Assembly (NCBI RefSeq): GCF_030232885.1
Contig: NZ_JASPGD010000001.1
Span: forward strand, 124,001 to 188,000
From: Corynebacterium sp. MSK297
GTDB taxonomy: Bacteria > Actinomycetota > Actinomycetes > Mycobacteriales > Mycobacteriaceae
Length of the DNA stretch: 64,000 nt
Direction of reading: 5' to 3'
Below, piece after piece: positions 9,336 through 18,516 of this stretch (position 1 is its first letter; every line of letters begins with the position of its first letter). The notes under the pieces were generated by a model that had not been told where the DNA came from, ran no database searches, and worked only from the letters and a program-made list of their open reading frames with translations. Position numbers and translations under genes: made by a program.

Positions 9336-10319
9336 ATGTCTAATAAGGAGTTTAGTCCGACGCTGTCACAGCTACGCACTTTTGCGACGGTTGCCGAGAA
9401 CCGACACTTCGGTACCGCAGCCACAAAGTTAGGCATCTCGCAGCCTTCACTGTCGCAGGCATTGGTGACGTTGGAACAGGGATTGGGGGTTCAGCTCATT
9501 GAGCGCTCCACCCGAAAAGTTATCGTCACCGCTGCCGGCAAACAACTCCTGCCTTATGCATTGGCGACATTGCAAGCTGCAGAGTTATTCGTCACGGAGT
9601 CACGCGGTTCTGCAGGTACGTTGGATGGGCCGCTCACCCTTGGCATCATCCCTACTGTTGCCCCGTATATTTTGCCTGATGTCTTGCGCGCGACTGCTGA
9701 GGATTATCCGTATCTGGAGCTCCACATTGTAGAGGAGCAAACCACTCATTTATTACAGCAATTGCGTGAAGGCTCGATTGATGTCGCGATGATTGCTTTG
9801 CCGACCGATGTCTCTGCATTCGTAGAGCAGCCTTTGTATACAGAGAATATGGCTCTGGTGGTCAACGAGGATCATGAGTTGGCCGGGCGTGCAGACTTGA
9901 GCTTAGATGCCTTGCACTCGATCGAATTATTGTTGCTTGACGACGGCCATTGTTTGCGTGACCAGATTTTGAAATTGTGTCGGCGCGTGGATCGGCAGCC
10001 ACAATCGCAAAACTCGTGGGTCACGCGCGCTGCCTCATTGACGACGATTATGCAGTTGGTTGTCGCACGGTTTGGGGCCACGTTGGTGCCGGAATCCGCG
10101 CTTGATGCCGAGTGCCGCAAGCCAGGGTTGTCGGTCGCGAATTTCGCAGATCACGTGCAGGCGGACCGCACCATTGGCTTGGTTTATCGCGCCTCAAGTT
10201 CTCGTGGCGACGATTTTGACGCACTCGGTGAAATTTTGCAGCGGGCATTTCACCAGGCGGTCGACCGTGCGCAGGATTTGCAAGTCCCCCACGCCGGGCG
10301 CAGCGCGTCGCTGCGCTAG
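9336..10319 (+). CDS. oxyR: Hydrogen-peroxide-sensing LysR-type regulator OxyR
   Basis: A LysR-type regulator: N-terminal helix-turn-helix (LRTFATVAENRHFGTAATKL, about 12-31, then GISQPSLSQALVTLEQ) and a C-terminal sensor domain. The two redox cysteines of OxyR are present, Cys206 in LDDGHCLRDQ and Cys215, nine residues apart as Cys199/Cys208 are in E. coli. They form a disulfide on peroxide exposure and reset the control of catalase and iron-storage genes. The 327 residues include a short C-terminal extension. The start ATG 9336 has no clear ribosome site, and a -10 box at 9323-9328 suggests a leaderless or near-leaderless transcript. In C. glutamicum oxyR also precedes the hrpA region. Confidence 0.93.
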   Translation: MSNKEFSPTLSQLRTFATVAENRHFGTAATKLGISQPSLSQALVTLEQGLGVQLIERSTRKVIVTAAGKQLLPYALATLQAAELFVTESRGSAGTLDGPLTLGIIPTVAPYILPDVLRATAEDYPYLELHIVEEQTTHLLQQLREGSIDVAMIALPTDVSAFVEQPLYTENMALVVNEDHELAGRADLSLDALHSIELLLLDDGHCLRDQILKLCRRVDRQPQSQNSWVTRAASLTTIMQLVVARFGATLVPESALDAECRKPGLSVANFADHVQADRTIGLVYRASSSRGDDFDALGEILQRAFHQAVDRAQDLQVPHAGRSASLR

Positions 10320-10354
10320 ATGTTTCTAATCGTTTGTTTTGTTTGGTTGACTGC

Positions 10355-11347
10355 CTAGTGAGATGTGGTGCCGACTGCCTGGCGGAACATGTGTGCAAGC
10401 ATCAAGGTATATGCCGGGAAGATGACGATAAAGCCAAGCAAGAGCGTAAGCAAAATTGCAATTGGAGCAATGAGTTGGAATGCGATCACGAATAACAAGA
10501 GCTTTCCAAAATTACTCTTTCCGATATTCCATCCGGTTTTCAAGCTCTCACCAAAGCCAAACTGACCGCTAACTGCTGCCCATACCATGAACATGCTCAA
10601 CACGGACCAGATGAGCATCACTACGAAGCCCAGCACCACGAGAATCACCGCGGATGTAGCAACGCTGCGATCGGGATCTATCAACTCCTCCAAGGCCTGA
10701 TTCAAAGGCACCATCGTCAGCAAATACACGACTCCGCTCACGATCCCGGCAACAATCATCACCCCCAGGGTGCGCAACAACGGAGTGTCTTTCCACAAAT
10801 GACCCCACCCTGTCGCAGGGTCATCTACCTGGAAAAGCGCCAAACGATAAATATACGGCGTCAATACCAAGCTGATCAGCACGACAGCCACCCAAACCAT
10901 GCTTTCTGCAGCACTTACGCCCCCAAACGGTTGCAGTTCCTGTTCGTTAGCAGCATCTAAATCGGCGGTCACGGTCAATACCCCGAAGGAAATCGCGGAT
11001 GATCCGATAATCGCCAGCAGACCAATCAGCCCCAACACGATCCACAACTTCGCGTTTCGGAAAGTGGCAGAAAAACCCCAGGACACTGCTGCTAAAATGT
11101 TGATCTTGCCAGTGCCTGCCCCCGCGCCGGGATGCACTCCAGACTGCGAGTAGCCTTCTGCAGAATGGTTGCCACCGTTTTCACTGAGGTCTCCGTAAGC
11201 ACCATAAGCGGCCTGCTCTGCGCCTTGATAACCGAAGTCAGACCGATCTTCAGGATGGTCGCTCGGCGGATAATACGGCTGCTGCGAGGGATTGTTGTTG
11301 TCCTGGTCGTCGTCATCTGAGCTACGACCATGTGAAGGAGTTGTCAT
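10355..11347 (-). CDS. Conserved multi-pass membrane protein with acidic low-complexity N-terminus
   Basis: Function not recognised. The first about 75 residues are hydrophilic and rich in Asp, Asn, Gln, Tyr and Gly (DDDDQDNNNPSQQPYYPP), and look disordered and cytoplasmic. The rest has about five or six hydrophobic helices (for example LWIVLGLIGLLAIIGSSAIS and VILVVLGFVVMLIWSVLSMF). The frame is open to 11392, but ATG at 11347 (MTTPSHGRSS) is preferred because AGGTG precedes it at 11355-11359. The layout recalls the DUF7544/DUF975-like integral membrane proteins, but I do not assign a family. It converges on oxyR with 35 bases between and diverges from hrpA, as in other corynebacteria. Confidence 0.75.
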   Translation of the reverse strand: MTTPSHGRSSDDDDQDNNNPSQQPYYPPSDHPEDRSDFGYQGAEQAAYGAYGDLSENGGNHSAEGYSQSGVHPGAGAGTGKINILAAVSWGFSATFRNAKLWIVLGLIGLLAIIGSSAISFGVLTVTADLDAANEQELQPFGGVSAAESMVWVAVVLISLVLTPYIYRLALFQVDDPATGWGHLWKDTPLLRTLGVMIVAGIVSGVVYLLTMVPLNQALEELIDPDRSVATSAVILVVLGFVVMLIWSVLSMFMVWAAVSGQFGFGESLKTGWNIGKSNFGKLLLFVIAFQLIAPIAILLTLLLGFIVIFPAYTLMLAHMFRQAVGTTSH

Positions 11348-11456
11348 CGTGATGCACCTGTCTTTCTGACGAAAATCATTACCGTTACCCATGGTACAGA
11401 GTTGCCCTAAGAGTTAGGCTTACCAGACTGGCGACGGTTAAACTAGGGCTATCACC

Positions 11457-14400
11457 ATGACTAATTCACATCACCCCACACATCACCCCACTCAGCAGAC
11501 TTCCACATCCATAAATTCCGCAACCATGAATTCCGATTACCACGCTGACGCTCCACGTAAACGCGAGCTGTACAAACGGCTCGACCAATTACGCTATGCC
11601 GATCAACACCGTTTTCGCCGACGGCTGTCCAAGGCAAAAGCAGACAAAGCACTGCGTGCGATAGCCAAAGACTTGGACAAAGCTGCCGCAATTATCCCAG
11701 CGATCGAACAAGGGCTACCAGATATTAACTTTCCTGAAGGATTACCGGTTAGCCGCAGCGTCGACGAGATTTCCACAGCAATCGACAACCACCAAGTAGT
11801 GGTTATTGCTGGTGAGACGGGATCTGGTAAAACCACTCAGATTCCTAAAATTTGTTTGCAGTTAGGCCGCGGCCGCCATGGCCTAATTGGACATACGCAG
11901 CCGCGTCGTTTGGCTGCGCGTACCGTCGCCGAACGCATTAGCGATGAACTTGACCAAAGCATCGGTGAATCTGTCGGTTACGCAATTCGCTTTGACGATC
12001 GCGTCGGCAAGAACACCTCCGTAAAATTGATGACCGACGGTATTTTGCTAGCGGAACTGCAGCGCGATCCGAAGCTGTACGCTTATGACACCATCATCAT
12101 CGACGAAGCTCACGAACGTAGCTTGAATATCGATTTTCTTCTCGGCTACCTCAAACGACTATTGCCGCAGCGTCCGGATCTCAAGGTGATAATTACCTCG
12201 GCAACCATCGATCCGGAGAGTTTCGCCGAGCATTTCCGGGACCCACAAACGAACCAACCTGCGCCGATCATCGAAGTTTCCGGCCGCACCTACCCCGTAG
12301 AGGTGCGCTACCGGCCGCTGGAAATCGACGTCGATGGCAAAACGGTAGCTATTGAGCCAGTAGATGGTTTGTGTACGGCGGCGGAGGAGCTTCTGTCCGA
12401 AGGCAGCGGTGATATCTTGTGCTTTTTGCCGAGTGAGCGAGACATTCGGGATGCCCAAGATGCCTTAGAGAAAAAACGGTGGCGCGGGGTAGAAATCGTG
12501 CCGCTGTTTGGACGGTTATCGAATCAGGAACAACACCGAGTTTTTGCACCGCATTCCAAGCGCCGGATTGTCTTAGCGACCAATATTGCAGAAACCTCAT
12601 TGACGGTACCAGGGATCCACTATGTAATTGATTCCGGCACAGCACGTATTTCTCGGTATTCCACACGCACCAAGGTGCAGCGCCTCCCGATCGAACCGAT
12701 CTCACAAGCTAGTGCCAACCAACGCGCCGGGCGTTGCGGACGAATTGCCGACGGTATCGCGATTCGCCTGTACTCCGAGGAAGATTTCGCTTCCCGCCCG
12801 GAGTTTACCGATCCAGAGATTCTGCGGACCAACTTGGCCAGTGTCATTTTGCAGATGTCCTCGCTCAAGCTCGGCCCTGTGGCAGACTTTCCGTTTGTGC
12901 AACCGCCGGAGCCGAAAGCAGTCCGCGACGGCCTGGTGCTTCTCGACGAACTCGATGCGATCGAGCTTGCCGGGTCTAGTGGATCTCACAGCTCATCTGG
13001 ATCCGCTGATACCGCACCACGATTGACCACGATTGGTAAGCAGCTTGCTCGTATACCGGTGGACCCACGCTTAGCACGCATGCTGGTGGAAGCGGAAAAG
13101 CTCGAATGTTTACAGCCAGTGATAGTTCTTGTTGCAGCAATGACACTGCAAGATGTGCGTGAGCGCCCGCTGGAGCACCAACAACAAGCGGATCAAGCCC
13201 ACGCTCGTTTTCGTTCGCGCACGAGTGATTTTTTGAGCCTGCTCTCTTTATGGGGCTATATCACGGAACGGAAAGCAGAGTTATCAGGTAACCAATTCCG
13301 CAAACGCATGAAGGAAGAATTTTTGCATTTCATGCGCATCCGCGAATGGTTTGATTTGGTGCGCCAATTGCAAGATATCGCTCGTGATATGAGGTGGACT
13401 CTCTCTGGTGGGTCTGACGGCCAACACGGCGGTATCAGAATGGCCGATGGAAAGTTCGCAGGTGATTCTGTTGCAATACACCGTGCGCTGCTCACCGGGT
13501 TGTTATCGAATATCGGTGCACGCATCAGCGACTCTGCAGAATTCCAGGGAGCACGCGGCACGAAGTTCCTCATTTTTCCGGGGTCCGGGGTAGCAAAAAA
13601 GCCACCAGAATTAGTGATGGCCTCTGAATTAGTAGAAACCTCACGACTATTCGCACGCGAGGTCGCCGCCATCGAGCCAGCATGGGTCGAAACCGCCGCC
13701 CACTCACTGCTCAAGCACCACTACTCAGATCCGCACTGGTCTTATAAACGCGGTGCGGCGATGGCAACACAACGCTCCACGCTGTACGGCGTGCCGATCA
13801 TAGCTGACCGAGCCATCTCATATCACCGCGTAGACCCAGAAGCTGCGCGCATAATGTTCATCCAGCACGCATTGATTGCCGGGGAATGGAAAACTTCCCA
13901 CAAATTTTTCCACGACAATGTAGAAAAATTGTCTGCAGCGGGTGAATACGAAGAAAAGGCTCGTCGACGCGGCATCATCGCGGATGAAGACGCACTGTTC
14001 GAATTTTATGATCAACGGTTGCCTGACTCTGTCACCCACTCGAAAGCCTTCGATGGTTGGTGGAAAAAAGCCCGCCGCACACAACCAGATCTACTAGATT
14101 TTGACCCGGCTGATCTGCTCACTGACGGGGCTGAATCTGTCACAGAACAGGATTTTCCGGACCATTGGCGTCATGCTGGTCTGGACTTGGAGCTGGATTA
14201 TATGTTCGAGCCTGGACACCGCCGCGATGGCGTCACGGTCAACATTCCAGTACCGATGTTGGCTAGCGTTGATCCAGGACCATTCGCATGGCTAGTTCCT
14301 GGTCTCCGCGAAGAGTTGGTTACTGAGTTAATTCGTGGCTTACCCAAAGCACTGCGCCGCAGCCTGGTACCCGCACCTGATTTTGCTGCCCGGGCTATGG

Positions 14401-15575
14401 AGCACTTGTTGCCCTATGAATCTAATTTGTTGCAGCAAGTAGCTGGGGCATTCCAGAAATTAGGTGCACGCGGTATTAACGCCGCTGATTTTTCGTGGGA
14501 AAAACTACCGTCGCACCTGAAAATGACATTTGCGGCCATCGATAAGCGTGGAATTATCATCGATGCTGATAAAGATCTCCGTGCGTTGCAAGAGCGCCAA
14601 GCCAGCAAAATTAGTGCTTCAATCACCAAAAAAGTCGAAAACAAGGTCCGGGATAAGCACAAGCACTCTCCACACGAGTCACACGCGAGACCACAACAGC
14701 AATCAGCGCGCACCTACGTTGCTTCCTGGACGGCAGAAAACCTGGGAACAATCCCCGCCTCAATTGAGCACGAGGTTGATCAGCACACCGTCACGGCATA
14801 CCCAGCCTTGACGATAAGCGAGCGTGGGTTGACTGTGCAGTACTACCCGACGCCTGCTGCAGCAGATTCAGCGATGATGACTGCCACGTTGACGCTACTG
14901 CTGCGTAATTTAACTGTGAATACTCAAAAAATGATCAATGGTTTACCCCTGCAGCAACGCGTGACCGTGGATCATTATCCTCATGGTGGTGCCGATGGTC
15001 TGATCTCTGATGCACGCATTGCCGCGTTACGAGACCTGCTGGTAGCACACGGTGGTCCGGTGCGCAGCCCAGCTGAGTTCGAGAAACTGAAAAACGCCAT
15101 CGGGCAGCAGCTACCGCGCGAGGTGCGGCAAGCAGTGGTCACGTTGGCTCCGGGTTTGGTGCGCTACTCTAAGCTTGCCGACGAGTTGCAGAACTGGGAA
15201 GGTCCCGCCATTGATGATATGCGCGGCCAGTTGGAATTCTTATTGCCGAAAAATGCAGTCAGTATCCACGGGATCTCTCAGTTGCGCCATCTATCGCGAT
15301 ATCTGCAAGCTATGGAGATCCGATTAGACGATATGTCCAGTAACCCAGACAAAGACGGTGAACGGCAAGACGTCATTGACGATTGTCTGGCATATGTACG
15401 TAATCGCCTCAGACGCCTGCCTGCAGGAGCGGAAAAGTCTCCCGCGGTGACAAAAATTCGCTGGATGATTGAAGAGTTACGAGTAAGCTTGTTTGCCCAG
15501 CGGTTGGGCACGGCACATCCCGTCTCTGCCCGTCGGATTCGTAAGGCAGTGGACAGCCTTGGGAAAAATTCCTAA
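11457..15575 (+). CDS. hrpA: ATP-dependent RNA helicase HrpA
   Basis: A very large DEAH-box RNA helicase (1372 residues; family about 1300), related to the spliceosomal DEAH helicases and implicated in mRNA processing and ribosome rescue in other bacteria. Walker A is GETGSGKT (119-126), the DEAH box is in IIDEAHERSLNIDFL, motif III is SATID, motif V is ATNIAETSLTVPGI and motif VI is QRAGRCGR. The C-terminal third is the HrpA-specific DUF3418 region. The first 30 residues are rich in His, Thr and Gln. ATG at 11457 follows a weak AGGG; TAAACT at 11439-11444 is a likely -10 box giving a leader of only about six bases. Confidence 0.92.
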   Translation: MTNSHHPTHHPTQQTSTSINSATMNSDYHADAPRKRELYKRLDQLRYADQHRFRRRLSKAKADKALRAIAKDLDKAAAIIPAIEQGLPDINFPEGLPVSRSVDEISTAIDNHQVVVIAGETGSGKTTQIPKICLQLGRGRHGLIGHTQPRRLAARTVAERISDELDQSIGESVGYAIRFDDRVGKNTSVKLMTDGILLAELQRDPKLYAYDTIIIDEAHERSLNIDFLLGYLKRLLPQRPDLKVIITSATIDPESFAEHFRDPQTNQPAPIIEVSGRTYPVEVRYRPLEIDVDGKTVAIEPVDGLCTAAEELLSEGSGDILCFLPSERDIRDAQDALEKKRWRGVEIVPLFGRLSNQEQHRVFAPHSKRRIVLATNIAETSLTVPGIHYVIDSGTARISRYSTRTKVQRLPIEPISQASANQRAGRCGRIADGIAIRLYSEEDFASRPEFTDPEILRTNLASVILQMSSLKLGPVADFPFVQPPEPKAVRDGLVLLDELDAIELAGSSGSHSSSGSADTAPRLTTIGKQLARIPVDPRLARMLVEAEKLECLQPVIVLVAAMTLQDVRERPLEHQQQADQAHARFRSRTSDFLSLLSLWGYITERKAELSGNQFRKRMKEEFLHFMRIREWFDLVRQLQDIARDMRWTLSGGSDGQHGGIRMADGKFAGDSVAIHRALLTGLLSNIGARISDSAEFQGARGTKFLIFPGSGVAKKPPELVMASELVETSRLFAREVAAIEPAWVETAAHSLLKHHYSDPHWSYKRGAAMATQRSTLYGVPIIADRAISYHRVDPEAARIMFIQHALIAGEWKTSHKFFHDNVEKLSAAGEYEEKARRRGIIADEDALFEFYDQRLPDSVTHSKAFDGWWKKARRTQPDLLDFDPADLLTDGAESVTEQDFPDHWRHAGLDLELDYMFEPGHRRDGVTVNIPVPMLASVDPGPFAWLVPGLREELVTELIRGLPKALRRSLVPAPDFAARAMEHLLPYESNLLQQVAGAFQKLGARGINAADFSWEKLPSHLKMTFAAIDKRGIIIDADKDLRALQERQASKISASITKKVENKVRDKHKHSPHESHARPQQQSARTYVASWTAENLGTIPASIEHEVDQHTVTAYPALTISERGLTVQYYPTPAAADSAMMTATLTLLLRNLTVNTQKMINGLPLQQRVTVDHYPHGGADGLISDARIAALRDLLVAHGGPVRSPAEFEKLKNAIGQQLPREVRQAVVTLAPGLVRYSKLADELQNWEGPAIDDMRGQLEFLLPKNAVSIHGISQLRHLSRYLQAMEIRLDDMSSNPDKDGERQDVIDDCLAYVRNRLRRLPAGAEKSPAVTKIRWMIEELRVSLFAQRLGTAHPVSARRIRKAVDSLGKNS

Positions 15576-15605
15576 CTAGCTTACGGCATTGAGCTTACGC
15601 GCCAA

Positions 15606-16061
15606 CTAGTCTCCGCGCTCCCGGCGGCGCATCAGTCGAATTTCAGACTCAAAATCTTGTGCACTGTCGAAGGACTTATACACCGAGGCGAAACGCAAAT
15701 AAGCAACCTCATCGAGTTCTCGCAGCGGCTCGAGGATGGCTAAGCCAATCGCATTAGCATCAACCTGGGAGCTCCCGTGCCCACGCACAGTCTCTTCAAC
15801 TTGCTGTGCCAGTCGCTTCAGTGAGTCCTCAGTCACCGGACGGCCTTGGCATGCCCGATGCACACCGCGTATCAGCTTATCGCGAGAAAACGGCTCTGTC
15901 AGACCATTGCGCTTGACCACCAACAACACGGATTTTTCCACAGTAGTAAACCGTCCCTGGCACTCCGTGCATTCCCTGCGACGCCGAATGGCTACACCGC
16001 CATCAACTAAACGGGAATCGACGACTCTGGACTGTTCGTGGTGACAGAATGGACAGTACAC
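15606..16061 (-). CDS. nrdR: Transcriptional repressor NrdR (ribonucleotide reductase regulator)
   Basis: NrdR represses ribonucleotide reductase genes when its ATP-cone senses dATP/ATP. The 151 residues hold an N-terminal zinc ribbon with Cys3, Cys6 (YCPFC), Cys31 and Cys34 (CTEC), a basic stretch (RRRREC), then an ATP-cone ([20 protein letters not shown], from about residue 47). The start is GTG at 16061; AAGGAG lies at 16074-16079 on the minus strand. It converges on hrpA with a 30-base gap. In corynebacteria nrdR lies next to divS and lexA, as here. NrdR boxes would be expected upstream of nrd genes, which are not in this window. Confidence 0.94.
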   Translation of the reverse strand: MYCPFCHHEQSRVVDSRLVDGGVAIRRRRECTECQGRFTTVEKSVLLVVKRNGLTEPFSRDKLIRGVHRACQGRPVTEDSLKRLAQQVEETVRGHGSSQVDANAIGLAILEPLRELDEVAYLRFASVYKSFDSAQDFESEIRLMRRRERGD

Positions 16062-16205
16062 GGCCTCGTCAAAGCTCCTTCACTGCATATAACAGCATGT
16101 AGTCGGTAAAAAGATTGTGTTTGGCAAAATTTCTGGCGTCATAGCGCAAAGAGTGTGATGCACGGGGTGCTCTAATGATCACCACCGCATCCCCCACCGA
16201 CAGCA

Positions 16206-16643
16206 CTAACTCGCCCCGAGCAGAACGCCGCCGGCCATCAGTACCCCTAGTATCGCACCTAACACGTACGAGACAATAATTGCGGACGTACGGGACGCTG
16301 CCCCAGTGCTACCTACGGATAATTCATCGTTGTCAACACTGTTTACGGCGGCAGAGTTGCATTTTCCACCGTTCGCATAATCAGCTATGCAGGGCAGTGG
16401 CTGGAGAGCATAAATTACTTCCTGCGCAGTGCCTGCCCGGACTGGTTGTGGCTCCCACTCAGCAGCCGTCGGAGCGGTGCTCCCCACAGATCCGCTGGAG
16501 GCCTGTGCTGGTCGTACACGTTTATAGCGCGGCAGGCCGTGCTGGCTCTGTTGGCGGTGGCCATACTGAGATTGGCACAGCAGTTGGCATTGGCAACGCC
16601 GATGTCGATGTCGTTGGTGATGGTGACGATGAATGTGCAGCAT
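16206..16643 (-). CDS. Small His/Arg-rich protein with C-terminal membrane helix, in the divS position
   Basis: This 145-residue frame lies between nrdR and lexA and diverges from lexA, exactly where C. glutamicum carries divS, the SOS-induced cell-division suppressor. The N-terminal 45 residues are unusually rich in His, Arg, Gln and Cys (MLHIHRHHHQRHRHRRCQCQ). A Pro/Ala linker follows, and one strongly hydrophobic helix lies at the C-terminus (IIVSYVLGAILGVLMAGGVL). There is no LysM motif of the kind seen in the mycobacterial counterpart Rv2719c. AAAGGAG lies about 14 bases before ATG 16643, a long spacing. The assignment as a DivS-like protein rests on position and the single membrane helix, not on sequence similarity that I can see. 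It could be a miscalled frame. Confidence 0.45.
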   Translation of the reverse strand: MLHIHRHHHQRHRHRRCQCQLLCQSQYGHRQQSQHGLPRYKRVRPAQASSGSVGSTAPTAAEWEPQPVRAGTAQEVIYALQPLPCIADYANGGKCNSAAVNSVDNDELSVGSTGAASRTSAIIVSYVLGAILGVLMAGGVLLGAS

Positions 16644-16730
16644 AACTAAGATTCACGCTCCTTTCAGAATGATTTATGTACTCAATCTGAAAGCACAATA
16701 AGCCGTGACTGTCACACCCATTCGCAGTAC

Positions 16731-16746
16731 TAGTAATTGTGTTCGA
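16731..16746. promoter_or_regulatory. Candidate LexA (SOS) box between the divS-like gene and lexA
   Basis: TAGTAATTGTGTTCGA matches the corynebacterial SOS consensus TCGAACANNTGTTCGA fully in its right half (TGTTCGA) and partly in the left. It lies in the 247-base divergent spacer, where LexA would be expected to control both genes. A second partial half-site (TATGTTCGG) lies near 16808. The rest of the spacer is AT-rich without other clear sites. Confidence 0.4.
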
Positions 16747-16890
16747 TTAACGCTTGCATTAGACTAGTCATTAAAACTCATTGCCACGCAGAGGTAATTT
16801 CTCACGTATGTTCGGTACCAAGCATGTGAATTACACCATAGTGTAAGCATATGCCACAACATTGCTAACAACTCGACTTAGGAGCTATCT

Positions 16891-17598
16891 ATGCCGCGTC
16901 CACGCACATCCTCAGCGCCGAAGCCCACCTTTGAACAACTTAGCCACCGGCAGCGTCGAATTCTGGAAGTCATCCGCGACGCCGTGATGCTGCGCGGATA
17001 TCCGCCAAGCATTCGCGAAATCGGAGATACCGCAGGGCTGCAATCCACCTCATCGGTGGCGTACCAGTTAAAACAGCTGGAAGAAAAAGGCTTCCTCCAA
17101 CGCGATCCCAATAAGCCACGTGCGATGATCGTGCGCAACATGCCCGAGACCAAAAAGCCGGGCAAACGCCCCAGCAGCAACAAAACTGCAGAAAACCCAG
17201 AGGCACCAACCGACGCCTCAGGTTATTGTTATGTCCCAGTTTTGGGTCGAATCGCTGCTGGTACACCTATTACCGCGGAAGAAAATATCGATTCTTATTA
17301 CCCAATGCCAGAAGAGATTGTTGGCGGCGGGGATCTATTCATGCTGCAGGTTGTTGGTGAATCCATGAAGGATGCCGGGATTTTAGATGGTGACTGGGTC
17401 GTGGTGCGTTCGCAAAAGGTCGCTGAAGTGGGGGAATTCGTCGCAGCTTTACTCGATGGCGAAGAAGCCACAGTCAAAGAATTTCACCGAGATTCATCAG
17501 GCATCTGGTTACTGCCACACAATGACTCTTTTAGCCCTATTCCAGGCGATGAAGCCGAGATCATGGGCAAAGTTGTCTCCGTCATGCGTAAGCTTTAA
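16891..17598 (+). CDS. lexA: SOS response repressor LexA
   Basis: It represses DNA-damage genes until RecA filaments stimulate its self-cleavage. It has 235 residues. The N-terminal winged helix-turn-helix starts at about residue 12 (LSHRQRRILEVIRD ... GYPPSIREIGDTAGL). The linker (about 85-110) is Lys/Pro-rich. The cleavage site is Ala123-Gly124 in GRIAAGTP. The catalytic dyad is Ser158 (VVGESM) and Lys196 (EATVKEF). ATG at 16891 follows AGGAG at 16880-16884. It diverges from the divS-like gene across a spacer with a candidate SOS box and is followed by sugR 71 bases later. Confidence 0.96.
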   Translation: MPRPRTSSAPKPTFEQLSHRQRRILEVIRDAVMLRGYPPSIREIGDTAGLQSTSSVAYQLKQLEEKGFLQRDPNKPRAMIVRNMPETKKPGKRPSSNKTAENPEAPTDASGYCYVPVLGRIAAGTPITAEENIDSYYPMPEEIVGGGDLFMLQVVGESMKDAGILDGDWVVVRSQKVAEVGEFVAALLDGEEATVKEFHRDSSGIWLLPHNDSFSPIPGDEAEIMGKVVSVMRKL

Positions 17599-17669
17599 CT
17601 ACCGCAGCAGCTGCGCATTTGATCCACTCTTACGTTACTCAAACCGGCAGAAAGGACCCTGCACGCAGA

Positions 17670-18449
17670 ATGTACGCCGAAGAACGGCGCCGCCATATCG
17701 CCTCACTCGCCGCGGTAGACGGGTGGGTTAAGGTCGGAGAACTAGCCGAACGGTTCTCTGTGACCTCCGAAACCATACGTAGAGATCTTGCGGCGCTAGA
17801 CGAAATCGGCGCTGTGCACCGGGTCCGCGGCGGCGCACGAGCCGCGCATAACTACCAGACCTCGGAAGTTCCTCTGGCGGACCGCAACAGGTCAGCCACA
17901 GAGGCCAAACTTGCCATCGCAACCGCTGCACTCCAATTCGTGCCTTCCCATGGCACTGTATTCATTGGCGCTGGCACCACAAATAATTCTTTGGCAGATT
18001 TTCTTGGTCAAACCGAGCACGCCGCCAATCTAGAGATTGTGATCAATAGCCTGCCTGGCGCATTGAACCTTGCTGCTTACGGCTTACACAACGTGCAATT
18101 GCTCGGCGGAACCGTCCGGAGCATGACCCAATCTATCGTCGGCCCAACAGCACTACGCTCTTTGGCGCTCAAACGTGCCGATGTAGCGTTCATCGGCACC
18201 GACGCACTTACCGTCGAACACGGGTTATCGACTGCAGATACACAAGAAGCCGCAATTAAAACCGCATTCATGACGAATGCTCATAAAGTGGTGGTGCTGT
18301 GTGACTCCAGCAAACTCGGGCGCGATTACCTCGTCAGCTTCGGCACCATCCGAGATATCGACGTATTAATCACCGATTCTGCGGCACCAGCTTCGCTTGT
18401 CACCGCACTACGACAACACGGCGTAGAAGTCGTCGTCGTAGAGCGCTAA
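17670..18449 (+). CDS. sugR: DeoR-type sugar-metabolism regulator SugR
   Basis: A DeoR-family repressor; in C. glutamicum SugR represses PTS genes and glycolytic genes when sugar phosphates are low. The first residues MYAEERRRHIASLAAV match the start of known SugR proteins, so ATG 17670 is chosen over the in-frame TTG at 17619; AAAGGA lies 13 bases upstream. The DeoR helix-turn-helix (VKVGELAERFSVTSETIRRD) is at about residues 20-39, followed by HRVRGGA. The C-terminal effector domain has the DeoR phosphosugar-isomerase-like fold sequences (FIGAGTTNNSLADFL, IGTDALTVEHGLS, VVLCDSSKLGRDYL). The protein has 259 residues. No PTS genes follow; the next gene is the convergent uraA remnant. Confidence 0.9.
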   Translation: MYAEERRRHIASLAAVDGWVKVGELAERFSVTSETIRRDLAALDEIGAVHRVRGGARAAHNYQTSEVPLADRNRSATEAKLAIATAALQFVPSHGTVFIGAGTTNNSLADFLGQTEHAANLEIVINSLPGALNLAAYGLHNVQLLGGTVRSMTQSIVGPTALRSLALKRADVAFIGTDALTVEHGLSTADTQEAAIKTAFMTNAHKVVVLCDSSKLGRDYLVSFGTIRDIDVLITDSAAPASLVTALRQHGVEVVVVER

Positions 18450-18516
18450 AGGTTATTTGTCGCTCTGCGTTTGATAGCTTCTCACCTTCGCAGCGACTGC
18501 GCGTGGATTCTGCGTT

